Source: Thermicanus aegyptius DSM 12793 (lineage in GTDB: Bacteria; Bacillota; Bacilli; Thermicanales; Thermicanaceae). From it: a stretch of 64,000 nt of DNA. The stretch spans positions 1,246,705-1,310,704 of the forward strand of contig NZ_KI783301.1 in assembly GCF_000510645.1 (NCBI RefSeq), read 5' to 3'. Positions 9,014-17,333 of the stretch are shown here, piece after piece (position 1 is the stretch's first letter; the number at the start of each line of letters is the position of its first letter). Both the position numbers and the translations under genes were made by a program. The notes beneath the pieces were generated by a model that saw only the letters and a program-made list of their open reading frames with translations, was not told the origin of the DNA and searched no databases.

Positions 9014-9421
9014 ATGGTGTATTATTTAACGGCCGAAGAAATCATCTTCCTGCATTACACGATGATGGAAATGCATGATGACATAAAACAGGCAGGGGTG
9101 AAATTTCCGGAAAAATTTGAATGGATGTTGGAAAGACCGAAAACGAAAGTGTTTGGGGAAGAACAGTTCCCAACGGTTATTGAAAAAGCGTGTTGTTATT
9201 ATCATTCTATTGCGAGAGGGCATATTTTTCATAATGGTAATAAACGAACGGCATTAGTCGTATTCGTAACATTCCTTGATTTGCATGGATATGAGTTTAC
9301 AATGACCAATAAAGAAGCGGAAGATTTTACGGTTTACCTTGCTGAAGATGATAAGTTCCGAGGAAATGATTGTATCCGTCACCTTGTGAATGAATTAAAA
9401 GATTATATTCGTCCTCTCTAA
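9014..9421 (+). CDS. doc: Doc-like Fic family toxin
   Basis: A 135-residue Fic-fold protein. The motif HIFHNGNKRTA (residues 70-80) matches the Doc form H-x-F-x-[ND]-[AG]-N-K-R, not the AMPylating form ending GNGR. P1 Doc, with this motif, phosphorylates elongation factor EF-Tu and stops translation; the same activity is inferred here. The length equals that of P1 Doc (126) and relatives. It follows the AbrB-type antitoxin with a 19-base gap and is read from the same promoter. The catalytic His, Asn, Lys and Arg are all present, so the toxin seems intact. Confidence 0.88.
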   Translation: MVYYLTAEEIIFLHYTMMEMHDDIKQAGVKFPEKFEWMLERPKTKVFGEEQFPTVIEKACCYYHSIARGHIFHNGNKRTALVVFVTFLDLHGYEFTMTNKEAEDFTVYLAEDDKFRGNDCIRHLVNELKDYIRPL

Positions 9422-9539
9422 TAATCACTTTGCAAATGTCTTAAAATGATGGACTGGATGGCATTTGATCATCCGGACTATAGGCATTTGCTACCAAATG
9501 TCATGAAGGTTTATCTCGAGGGAAGAAGGAAGAAGATGC

Positions 9540-9745
9540 GGGGTAAGTTTCATCATCCCACCCGTTTTGAGAAAGGAATGCTTTTGGCCGTCAATTGAGG
9601 AGAAGATGCAGATACGACGGGAGGGGTATACGGACAGCTTGCCGGCGCTTAGTATGGGATCGGCGGAATTCCCGGGAAATGGAAAGAGAAGCGGATCAGC
9701 TGTTTGAAGACTCGTTATGCAGATGGCCCCAGGCTATCGAGATGA
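9540..9745 (+). pseudogene. ADP-ribosylglycohydrolase remnant
   Basis: One frame reads [49 protein letters not shown] before a third stop. This closely fits the C-terminal part of DraG-type ADP-ribosylglycohydrolases, where [25 protein letters not shown]-type sequence carries the magnesium-binding aspartates. The stops are TGA at 9596-9598 (where Leu is expected), TAG at 9650-9652 (where Tyr is expected) and TGA at 9743-9745. The N-terminal two thirds are missing. An open stretch from about 9447 runs into this frame but its sequence is not recognisable as the same family. Clearly a dead gene. Confidence 0.75.
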
Positions 9746-9945
9746 GTATCGGCATTACTTAATACGGATGAAGGGCTTTCCTAAAATTGCATAGCCTCCT
9801 TAACGAAAAGTATGAACTGGTGAAACAGGATAAAGTTAATGGTGAAAAAATGATGCAAGGCGAAGTCTGGTCAAGTGGTGATACAGCTTTTTTAAATGAA
9901 TGCACCACATTGGAATATCAATCATATGGGAACGGTTCGGGAGCA
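9746..9945. other. Decayed sequence before rqcH terminus
   Basis: No intact gene. Short coding-like pieces on the plus strand (RDEYRHYLIRMKGFPKI, then in another frame SLLNEKYELVKQDK) suggest a second frameshifted remnant, but no family is recognisable. The region converges on the stop of rqcH on the minus strand. Confidence 0.4.
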
Positions 9946-11670
9946 TTAGGTTTCTTTTGGGATTGATCGGACTTTTTCCTCGTCAGGCGTAACATAGAGG
10001 GTTTTTTGATGATCATAGATGACGAACCCGGGCTTTGCCCCATTTGGTTTGCGGACATGGCGGATGAGGGTATAGTCCACAGGGACGGAGCTGGAATTCC
10101 TTCCTTTGCTGAAATAGGCGGCCAACATGGCGGCCTCGTGGAGGGTTTTTTCCGAGAACCCTTCTCCGGAGATGACCACATGGGAGCCTGGGATTTGCTT
10201 CGTATGGAGCCAGGTATCCCGATCCCTTGCGATTCGGGTCGTTAAGGTGTCGTTTTGCAGGTTATTTTTTCCTACATAGATCATGTACCCCTCACTGGAA
10301 CGGTAGCGATCGATTTTGACGACCGTCCCTTTCTCCTTTCCGTTTTTTTTCTTCGCTTCTTTCTTATCTCCTTTTAGAATTCCTTCCCGGATCAGCTCTT
10401 CCCTGATCTCTCCCAGGTTCCTCTGATCCGCTTGTTCAACCTGTAAGATGACCTGATCGAGATAGGCGATCTCCTCTTTTGTTTTTTCGATCTGTTCTTT
10501 TACCATCGGGAGGCTCCGTTTCGCTTTATTGTACAGCTTAAAGTAGCGCTGAGCATTTTCCGTCGCTGAGAGGTGGGGGTCCAGGGGGATCTCGATCCGG
10601 GGGGAGCCCTCTTCATAATAGTTTAAGAGGAAGGCCTGGGAGCTTCCCTCCTGCACTTCATGCTGAAAGCTGGTGAGCAGCTCTCCCCAGAGCCTGTATT
10701 GTTCTGCTTCCAGAGATTCCCGTAACGTTTCTTCCAGCTTCCTTAATTTTTTCTCATTCTTTTTCTTTTCCTGATGAAGAACTTGAAGGAGCTCCTGTCC
10801 CATTTGCTTGGATAGGTCTTCTTTTGCTTTGATGCGATAGTACGTGTCAAGGCAGGCACTCACCTCGTCGAATTCTTCCCGTTTTTGATCAGGGGAAAGA
10901 AGGGGGAGGACACAGAAATCGCTTTTCCCCCCGATGGAAAAGATCACCGGTTTATAATGGTGGTGGATCAGATGCATCCGGGTTTCTTCAAATGCCTCCC
11001 ACAATCCTTCCGGTGTGAAGGAGGCTGCTTTTGCGACGATTCCTCTGCCAACGAATGGGCTGATTCCCTGGAGGGCTTCAACCAACTTCTTTTCCGGGTC
11101 TTCAGGCCAGGGGAAAAAGAGGGGGAGAAATTCCTCACGGGTGATCGTAAGGGGATTTTTCTTTCCCTGGGAGGGTGGAAGTTCATAAATCCTTCCGGGC
11201 AGAACCGTTCGAACGCGGCTCATGGAAGGCGTAACATGGTGGATGGCATCCATGACGATTTCCTTTTCCCCATCCAGGAAGAGAAGATTGCTGTGTCTCC
11301 CCATCAGTTCAAAGAGAAGCCGATAGAGATGGAGATCTCCCAGTTCATCCCGGGACTGGATCTCTATAATTAGGATTCGTTCCATTTCCACTTGGAAAAT
11401 TCTTTGTATGATTCCCCCTTCGATATATTTCCGGAGGAGCATGGTAAACATGGGAGGTTCCATGGGATTTTGGAAATTTTCCTGGGTCAGGTAGAGGCGG
11501 GGATAGGTTAAATTGGCGGATAGCAATAGCTTTTCATTTCTCCCTCCGCTTCTAATCTGTAATAAGAGGTCGGTGGGAAGGGGCTGATAAATTTTGCCAA
11601 TTCTTCCTCCCGCCAATTTTTCATTCAGTTCATGGGCCAAGGCATGGAGAACCGTGCCGTCGAAGGGCAT
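9946..11670 (-). CDS. rqcH: Ribosome quality control protein RqcH (NFACT family)
   Basis: Binds stalled 50S-peptidyl-tRNA complexes and recruits tRNA-Ala to add C-terminal alanine tails that mark the peptide for degradation. The 574 residues show NFACT-N (MPFDGTVLHAL start, LLRKYIEGG and ELMGRHSNLLF), a central coiled-coil region rich in Lys/Glu (about 280-420) and the NFACT-R domain (DTWLHTKQIPGSHVVI). I start at ATG 11670, as AGAGGTGG lies just upstream and MPFDG is the family's typical start, instead of the GTG at 11679. Equivalent to B. subtilis yloA, also transcribed away from the Ca-ATPase gene. Confidence 0.94.
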   Translation of the reverse strand: MPFDGTVLHALAHELNEKLAGGRIGKIYQPLPTDLLLQIRSGGRNEKLLLSANLTYPRLYLTQENFQNPMEPPMFTMLLRKYIEGGIIQRIFQVEMERILIIEIQSRDELGDLHLYRLLFELMGRHSNLLFLDGEKEIVMDAIHHVTPSMSRVRTVLPGRIYELPPSQGKKNPLTITREEFLPLFFPWPEDPEKKLVEALQGISPFVGRGIVAKAASFTPEGLWEAFEETRMHLIHHHYKPVIFSIGGKSDFCVLPLLSPDQKREEFDEVSACLDTYYRIKAKEDLSKQMGQELLQVLHQEKKKNEKKLRKLEETLRESLEAEQYRLWGELLTSFQHEVQEGSSQAFLLNYYEEGSPRIEIPLDPHLSATENAQRYFKLYNKAKRSLPMVKEQIEKTKEEIAYLDQVILQVEQADQRNLGEIREELIREGILKGDKKEAKKKNGKEKGTVVKIDRYRSSEGYMIYVGKNNLQNDTLTTRIARDRDTWLHTKQIPGSHVVISGEGFSEKTLHEAAMLAAYFSKGRNSSSVPVDYTLIRHVRKPNGAKPGFVIYDHQKTLYVTPDEEKVRSIPKET

Positions 11671-11733
11671 TCGATCCACCTCTTTCTATAGGGTGTGTTC
11701 CACCCCATCAATTGTACCGTAGTATGTGACGTC

Positions 11734-11758
11734 GATTGAAAAGAAGTCATTTTCAATC
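11734..11758. repeat. Inverted repeat in the rqcH / Ca-ATPase divergent region
   Basis: Perfect 9-bp inverted repeat GATTGAAAA / TTTTCAATC with a seven-base loop. It lies in the 271-base gap between two divergent genes and, for rqcH, would be in the leader. It could be an operator or a leader hairpin. No T-run follows on either side, so it is not a terminator. Confidence 0.5.
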
Positions 11759-11941
11759 CTACCACGGTAAGATGGTGGTGGCAAGGAGTGAAGGAGGTCG
11801 TTCGTGGGGTTGGGATGGAAAGCTTGTTAAAAGTGGGTGAAGAAACGGATTCTTTTTGATAGGATGATTTTAGTAGACTCATTTTTTATAGGCGGTTCGA
11901 ATAGATTGGACTAGTAGTACGTTTCTTGAGGGGGAAAGGGC

Positions 11942-14662
11942 ATGGGAAATAAAAAATGGTATCAGCTGGATGAGGAAGAGGTGGTGAAAGAGTGGAAGAG
12001 CGATCCGGTAAAAGGATTGACGAAAAAAGAGGCGGAGAAGAGGCTCATCCGCTATGGACCCAATAAATTACAGGAGGGGGAAGAAATCTCTCCCTTGAAA
12101 TTGCTTCTCGCCCAATTTCAAGATTTTATGGTTCTCGTCCTGTTAGGGGCCACACTCATATCGGGGCTTATGGGAGAGTATGTGGACGCCATTGCGATTA
12201 TTGCGATCGTTCTCATCAATGCCATTCTCGGTTTCATCCAGGAGTATCGTGCCGAACAATCCCTGGCTGCCTTGAAAGAACTCTCCGCTCCGCAAGCGAT
12301 GGTGATCCGGGATGGAGAGATGATGAAGATCCCGGCTTCACAGGTGGTTCCAGGGGATCTGGTCCGCTTGGAGAGCGGGGATCGAGTTGCCGCCGACCTA
12401 CGTCTCCTCGATGTTCAAGGCGTGAAAATGGAGGAGTCGGCCTTAACCGGAGAATCGGTACCGGTGGAGAAGGTGAAGGCGACGATCCCCGATGAGGATC
12501 TTCCCTTAGGCGATCAAGGGAATATGGCCTTCATGGGTACGCTGGTGGTCCAAGGGACCGGGAGGGGCATCGTGGTGGCTACCGGAATGGAAACGGAGAT
12601 GGGAAAGATCGCCGGGCTTCTCCATCATGCGGAAGAGACCAAAACCCCCCTTCAGTATCGTCTGGAGCAGATGGGGAAAGTTCTCGTTTGGCTGGCCATT
12701 GCTCTTACGATCCTGGTGATGGGGTTGGGGATCTGGAATGGGAATGATCCCCAGGAGATGTTCCTCACAGGGGTGAGTCTTGCCGTGGCGGCGATACCGG
12801 AAGGATTGCCCACCATTGTGACGATCGTGCTCGCTTTAGGCGTGCAGCGCATGTTGAAAAAGAATGCCATCGTTCGAAAACTCCCGTCGGTGGAGACATT
12901 GGGATGTACTACGGTCATTTGTACCGATAAGACGGGAACGTTAACACAAAACAAGATGACGGTTACGAAGATTTTTGCCAACGGAGAAGAGTGGTCCGTT
13001 TCGGGGAGCGGGTATGAGCCAAGGGGAGAATTTTACTTAGGGAACACGAAGAAAGATCCATCGGTTATTCCTTCTTTAAAAAATTTTCTGGAGGTAGGGG
13101 TTCTCTGCAACAACGCCACACTTTATGAGAGAAAAGAGGGGAAGGGAAGAACAGGAGATTGGAGCATTCATGGGGATCCTACGGAAGGAGCTCTCCTCGT
13201 CTTGGCGGCAAAGGCGGGCATCTGGAAGCGGGATTTGGAGAACGTTTGGGTGAAAGAGTGGGAGATTCCCTTCGATTCGGAGAGGAAAAGAATGTCCGTC
13301 CTATTCAGAAATCGGGAGGGAAAGCGGATTCTCGTGGTAAAGGGGGCGGTGGAGGAACTTTTGGAGAGATCTTCTTCGGTTATTCTTCATGATCGCATTC
13401 TCCCGTTTGAAAGGGTACGAAAAGAAGAGTGGCTTCGAAAAAATGAAGATATGGCCAGGGAAGGTCTTCGGGTGCTGGCCATCGCTTATAAAGAGATGGA
13501 AGAAGGACGTATGGAAAAGGGGAAGGGGGAAGAATGGGAAGAGGGGTTAACCTGCTTAGGCCTGGCTGGGATGATCGATCCGCCCCGGGAGGAAGTGAAA
13601 GATTCGATTCGTATCTCCCAACAAGCGGGTATGAAAGTGGTGATGATCACCGGCGATCATCGCCTTACCGCAGAAGCCATCGGAAAGCAGCTGGGGATAT
13701 TGCCTGAAAACGGCTTGACAGTGACGGAAAGCGAACTATATAATATGTCAGATGAAGAGTTTGGGGAAAAAGTGGAAGAGATCTATGTCTATGCCCGGGT
13801 CTCTCCCAGCCATAAGCTAAAGATCGTCCAAGCACTCCAAGCGAAAGGCCATGTGGTCGCCATGACCGGAGATGGGGTAAACGACGCGCCGGCCATAAAA
13901 GCCGCCGATATTGGGATCTCTATGGGGATGAGCGGAACGGAGGTGGCGAAAGAGGCTTCCGATCTCATTCTGACCGACGACCATTTCAGTTCGATTGAAG
14001 CGGCGGTTGAAGAAGGCAGGGGAATTTACGATAACATCCGGAAGTTTATCCGCTTCCTTCTTGCTTCCAATGTAGGGGAGATCCTGGTCATGCTCTTCGC
14101 TATGATGATGGCGCTCCCGACGCCTCTCCTCCCGCTGCAGATTCTATGGGTAAATCTGGTTACCGATGGACTTCCTGCATTGGCTCTGGGTCTTGATAAA
14201 CCGGAAGGGGATATGATGAAGGAACCTCCCCGGAATCCGAAAGAGAACATTTTCGCCCGGGGATTAGGATGGAAGATCATTTCCAGGGGGACGCTCATCG
14301 GCCTTTCCACATTGGGGGCTTTCCTGCTCGCTTTAAATCAAGGGGCTACCCTGTTGACAGCTCAAACCATCGCCTTTTCCACTTTAGTGATGGCCCAATT
14401 GATACATGTTTTCGATTGCCGGAGTGACCGCTCTATTTTTCACCGGAATCCATTGGAGAATAAAGCGTTGGTCGCCGCAGTGCTCTCCTCCATCCTTCTT
14501 CTGGTTGGGGTGATCTATTGGGGTCCGGCTCAGAGGATCTTCGATACCGTTTCGCTCACATATACCGATTGGCTTTGGATCCTTTTGTTTGCAGCGGTCC
14601 CTTCGTTTTTGTCAGGCGTTTTGCACCTTTTCTTTGTAGGAGTGAAGAAGGGGAGAAAGTGA
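11942..14662 (+). CDS. SERCA-type calcium-translocating P-type ATPase
   Basis: Pumps calcium out of the cytoplasm using ATP. The 906 residues have the family's full layout: cation ATPase N-terminal domain (1-70), ten transmembrane segments, actuator motif TGES (about 169), PEGL in TM4 (AAIPEGLPTIVTIVLALGV), phosphorylation motif DKTGTLTQNK with Asp329, and hinge TGDGVNDAPAIKAADIGISMG-like region. TM6 NLVTDGLPALALGLD carries the N..TDG calcium ligands of SERCA pumps. Ribosome-binding site GAGGGGGAAAGGG. It corresponds to B. subtilis yloB, which is made during sporulation. Stop codon overlaps the dapF start. Confidence 0.95.
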   Translation: MGNKKWYQLDEEEVVKEWKSDPVKGLTKKEAEKRLIRYGPNKLQEGEEISPLKLLLAQFQDFMVLVLLGATLISGLMGEYVDAIAIIAIVLINAILGFIQEYRAEQSLAALKELSAPQAMVIRDGEMMKIPASQVVPGDLVRLESGDRVAADLRLLDVQGVKMEESALTGESVPVEKVKATIPDEDLPLGDQGNMAFMGTLVVQGTGRGIVVATGMETEMGKIAGLLHHAEETKTPLQYRLEQMGKVLVWLAIALTILVMGLGIWNGNDPQEMFLTGVSLAVAAIPEGLPTIVTIVLALGVQRMLKKNAIVRKLPSVETLGCTTVICTDKTGTLTQNKMTVTKIFANGEEWSVSGSGYEPRGEFYLGNTKKDPSVIPSLKNFLEVGVLCNNATLYERKEGKGRTGDWSIHGDPTEGALLVLAAKAGIWKRDLENVWVKEWEIPFDSERKRMSVLFRNREGKRILVVKGAVEELLERSSSVILHDRILPFERVRKEEWLRKNEDMAREGLRVLAIAYKEMEEGRMEKGKGEEWEEGLTCLGLAGMIDPPREEVKDSIRISQQAGMKVVMITGDHRLTAEAIGKQLGILPENGLTVTESELYNMSDEEFGEKVEEIYVYARVSPSHKLKIVQALQAKGHVVAMTGDGVNDAPAIKAADIGISMGMSGTEVAKEASDLILTDDHFSSIEAAVEEGRGIYDNIRKFIRFLLASNVGEILVMLFAMMMALPTPLLPLQILWVNLVTDGLPALALGLDKPEGDMMKEPPRNPKENIFARGLGWKIISRGTLIGLSTLGAFLLALNQGATLLTAQTIAFSTLVMAQLIHVFDCRSDRSIFHRNPLENKALVAAVLSSILLLVGVIYWGPAQRIFDTVSLTYTDWLWILLFAAVPSFLSGVLHLFFVGVKKGRK

Positions 14663-15498
14663 TGAAATTTGCGAAGATGCATGGTTTGGGAAATGATTTT
14701 ATCCTTCTAGCCCGGAGGGAGGTGCCGCCGGACGTTAACCAATTGGCCGTAACCCTTTGTGACCGTCATTTCGGCATAGGTGCGGATGGTTTGGTCTTTA
14801 TCCTCCCTTCGGAAAAAGCGGACGTTCGCATGAGGATTTTTAATGCGGATGGAACGGAAGCGGAAAACTGCGGAAATGCCATCCGCTGCGTAGGGAAATA
14901 TGTTTATGACCATGCTCTCTTGTCTAAATCGAATATTACGGTGGAGACCCTGGCAGGCCTAAAGGAGCTAACCCTCCATGTGGAGGAGGGGCGGGTGAAG
15001 AGCGTAACGGTGGATATGGGTTTGCCTATCTTAAACGGCAGGGAGATTCCAACCCTCCTGGAAGGGGAGATGATCGTAAACCATCCCCTCCGGATCGGGG
15101 AGAGAGAGCTCTCTTTTACCGCGGTTTCCATGGGCAACCCCCATGCCGTGTTCTTCGTCGAAGATTTGAACTCCTTTCCTGTTGAGGAAATTGGCCCATT
15201 AATCGAGCATCATTCTCTTTTTCCGGCTCGGACCAATGCGGAGTTCGTCACCGTAGAGAATCGTCGAGAGATGACGATGCGGGTGTGGGAGAGGGGCGCC
15301 GGTCAAACCCTCGCTTGTGGAACCGGCGCTTGCGCCACATTGGTAAGCGGAGTCTTAAACGGTCTGGTCGATCGGGAAGCCATCCTCCACTTGGCAGGTG
15401 GGGATCTCCTCATCCGGTGGGATGAAGAAAGCGGTCATCTCTTTATGACGGGTCCTGCCGTTTTAGTCTTTCAAGGGGAATGGGAACCAGAATCCTGA
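14662..15498 (+). CDS. dapF: Diaminopimelate epimerase
   Basis: Converts LL- to meso-diaminopimelate for lysine and peptidoglycan synthesis. The 278-residue protein shows the two catalytic cysteines: Cys70 in NADGTEAENCGNAIRC and Cys219 in QTLACGTGACATL. The start MKFAKMHGLGNDF is typical. The ATG overlaps the ATPase stop (TGATG), with AGGGGAGA upstream, so translation is coupled; a longer upstream frame is an extension into the ATPase gene and is not used. In B. subtilis dapF is elsewhere, so its place between the yloB and yicC equivalents is a local rearrangement. Confidence 0.96.
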   Translation: MKFAKMHGLGNDFILLARREVPPDVNQLAVTLCDRHFGIGADGLVFILPSEKADVRMRIFNADGTEAENCGNAIRCVGKYVYDHALLSKSNITVETLAGLKELTLHVEEGRVKSVTVDMGLPILNGREIPTLLEGEMIVNHPLRIGERELSFTAVSMGNPHAVFFVEDLNSFPVEEIGPLIEHHSLFPARTNAEFVTVENRREMTMRVWERGAGQTLACGTGACATLVSGVLNGLVDREAILHLAGGDLLIRWDEESGHLFMTGPAVLVFQGEWEPES

Positions 15499-15515
15499 AA
15501 AGGTTGGGAACGCGA

Positions 15516-16394
15516 GTGTTAAAGAGCATGACAGGGTTTGGAAGAAGTCAGCGAACGATCGGAAATTTCATTTTTACCGTCGAACTTCGATCTGTAAACC
15601 ATCGATACCATGAGATCAATCTCCGCCTTCCCAAAGAGCTTTCTTCCTTAGAAGAAAGCTTCCGAAATTTTCTCCTTCAGAGAATGAAGCGGGGGAGGAT
15701 GGATATGATGATTAATATGGAAAAAAACGGAATGATCGGTGGGGAGCTTAACCTTGATTGGGAGATGGCGGAAAAAATCTATTGGGCAGCCAAAGCTTTA
15801 CAAGAGAGGTACCGGTTAAATGAATCTCTTTCCCTCCACCATTTTCTTTCCCATCCCGCCATTTTTAGTGAAACAAGCCCCCTTCCCTTAAAAGAGATCG
15901 AGGAGGAGCTCTTTAAAGCGTTAACGGAGGCGTTTGCCTCTTTAGAGAAGATGCGCTTGGCTGAGGGGAAGGCGGTAGAGGAAGAATTTCGAGAGCGCAT
16001 TGAAAAAATTGGAGAAATGCGCCGGCGGATCTCGGCAAGGGCTCCTCTGGTGGTAAATCAATATCGGAAGCGGCTGGTGTCCAGGATAAAAGAGTTCCTT
16101 CAAGGAGAGTATGCCTTTGAGGAGGGAAGGTTGTTGGCCGAAGTGGCTCTTTTCGCGGATCGTTCCGACATCGAAGAAGAGCTGTCCCGCCTAAGGAGCC
16201 ATGAAGAGCAGTTCCTGACAGCTCTCCTTAGTGAAGAACCGGTAGGGAGGAAATTAGATTTTATCCTTCAAGAGATGAACCGGGAGGTAAACACCATCGG
16301 TTCTAAGGCGAATGATGCGGAAATAGCCCGGATTGTGGTGGATTTAAAAAGCGAGATTGAAAAAATTCGGGAACAGGTTCAAAATATAGAATAA
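15516..16394 (+). CDS. YicC family endoribonuclease-like protein
   Basis: 292 residues with the conserved start VLKSMTGFGR, the ELRSVNHRYHEINLRLP motif near residue 35, and the C-terminal DUF1732 domain ending in EMNREVNTIGSKANDAEI. E. coli YicC acts as an endoribonuclease/adapter in RNA decay and the B. subtilis equivalent (yloC) is its homologue; the exact role here is inferred. I use the GTG at 15516, which gives the typical family N-terminus, and not the further upstream start that overlaps dapF. Next gene is gmk after 43 bases, with no remA between them. Confidence 0.93.
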   Translation: MLKSMTGFGRSQRTIGNFIFTVELRSVNHRYHEINLRLPKELSSLEESFRNFLLQRMKRGRMDMMINMEKNGMIGGELNLDWEMAEKIYWAAKALQERYRLNESLSLHHFLSHPAIFSETSPLPLKEIEEELFKALTEAFASLEKMRLAEGKAVEEEFRERIEKIGEMRRRISARAPLVVNQYRKRLVSRIKEFLQGEYAFEEGRLLAEVALFADRSDIEEELSRLRSHEEQFLTALLSEEPVGRKLDFILQEMNREVNTIGSKANDAEIARIVVDLKSEIEKIREQVQNIE

Positions 16395-16437
16395 GAGACG
16401 GGCGTCAAGCGGATGCGCCGAATGTTGGAGGGTAAGC

Positions 16438-17055
16438 ATGACTCAAGAAGAAACCGGACTTTTATTCGTCATCTCCGGCCCATCGGGAGTAGGAAAAGGG
16501 ACGGTAGGTGCCGCCCTTCGGAAGAAGAATAAGAAGGTCGTCTATTCGGTCTCTGCCACCAGCCGCTCGCCTAGGCCCGGAGAGATCGACGGAGAGACGT
16601 ACTTCTTCAAAACCAAGGAAGAGTTCGAAGCCATGATCGAGGCGGGAGAATTTCTGGAATGGGCTCAGTATATTCACCATTACTATGGTACGCCGAAAAA
16701 ATTTGTTTTTGAACAGTTGGAAATGGGGAATGATGTTTTCCTGGAGATTGAGGTACAGGGAGCGATGCAAGTAAAGAAGAGTTATCCCCATGGCATTTTT
16801 ATCTTTTTACTTCCTCCGGATATGGAGGAGTTACGTCAGAGAATTAAAAATCGGGGCACCGAGGATGATGAGGTGATTGCCAGGAGGCTTAGCGTCGCCA
16901 GGGAAGAGATCGAGATGATGCGTAATTATGATTACGTGGTGGTAAATGACCAGGTTGACCTGGCGGTTAGCCGGATTGAGGCGATCATCACCGCCGAACA
17001 TTGTCGCCAGGAAAGAACGTATAACCGATATATCAAATGGTTTAAGGAGGAGTAG
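16438..17055 (+). CDS. gmk: Guanylate kinase
   Basis: Phosphorylates GMP to GDP with ATP; in Bacillales also a control point in (p)ppGpp action. The 205-residue protein has the P-loop SGPSGVGKGT (13-22), the GMP-binding SATSRSPRPGEIDGETYFF region and RNRGTEDDEVIARRL-like lid segment. GGAGGG precedes the ATG. It sits three bases before rpoZ in the usual gmk-rpoZ pair. Confidence 0.97.
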   Translation: MTQEETGLLFVISGPSGVGKGTVGAALRKKNKKVVYSVSATSRSPRPGEIDGETYFFKTKEEFEAMIEAGEFLEWAQYIHHYYGTPKKFVFEQLEMGNDVFLEIEVQGAMQVKKSYPHGIFIFLLPPDMEELRQRIKNRGTEDDEVIARRLSVAREEIEMMRNYDYVVVNDQVDLAVSRIEAIITAEHCRQERTYNRYIKWFKEE

Positions 17056-17058
17056 AAG

Positions 17059-17256
17059 ATGCGGTACCCGCCGATTGATGATTTAGTCAAGATGACAGGA
17101 AGTAAATACGCGTTGGTTCATATTGCCGCAAGGAGAGCTAGGCAACTGTTGGAGACGAAAAAGCCTTATATCGAGAAGCCCCGTTCCCATCGGGATGTCG
17201 GGATTGCTTTGGAAGAATTGTATGAGCATAAGATTTATTTTAAACGGAATGGTTAA
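17059..17256 (+). CDS. rpoZ: RNA polymerase omega subunit
   Basis: 65-residue omega subunit that helps assemble and stabilise beta-prime in RNA polymerase. The sequence MRYPPIDDLVKM, then SKYALVHIAARRARQL and VGIALEELYEHKI, follows the Firmicute RpoZ pattern. It starts three bases after gmk and is followed immediately by an intrinsic terminator, so the Ca-ATPase/dapF/yicC/gmk/rpoZ group is likely one transcript ending here. Confidence 0.96.
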   Translation: MRYPPIDDLVKMTGSKYALVHIAARRARQLLETKKPYIEKPRSHRDVGIALEELYEHKIYFKRNG

Positions 17257-17301
17257 GAAACAGCCTGGGAGGGTAAATCTCCCGTTCAAGGCTGTTTTTC
17301 T
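17257..17301 (+). terminator. Intrinsic terminator after rpoZ
   Basis: AAACAGCCT (17258-17266) pairs with AGGCTGTTT (17289-17297); an inner GGGAG / CTCCC stem lies in the loop, and a T-run follows. It separates rpoZ from coaBC. Confidence 0.88.
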
Positions 17302-17333
17302 TTCAGGAATAAAGGAAAGAAGGGGGAATCGGC

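Noticed and set aside
9596-9652. TGA and TAG in the ADP-ribosylglycohydrolase frame as recoded codons (selenocysteine or pyrrolysine)
   Set aside because: Two different stops replace Leu and Tyr, the N-terminal part is missing and a third stop follows; decay explains it better.
10885-11373. 162-codon plus-strand frame antisense to rqcH
   Set aside because: rqcH on the minus strand is a clear full-length gene; the antisense frame is a codon-bias shadow.
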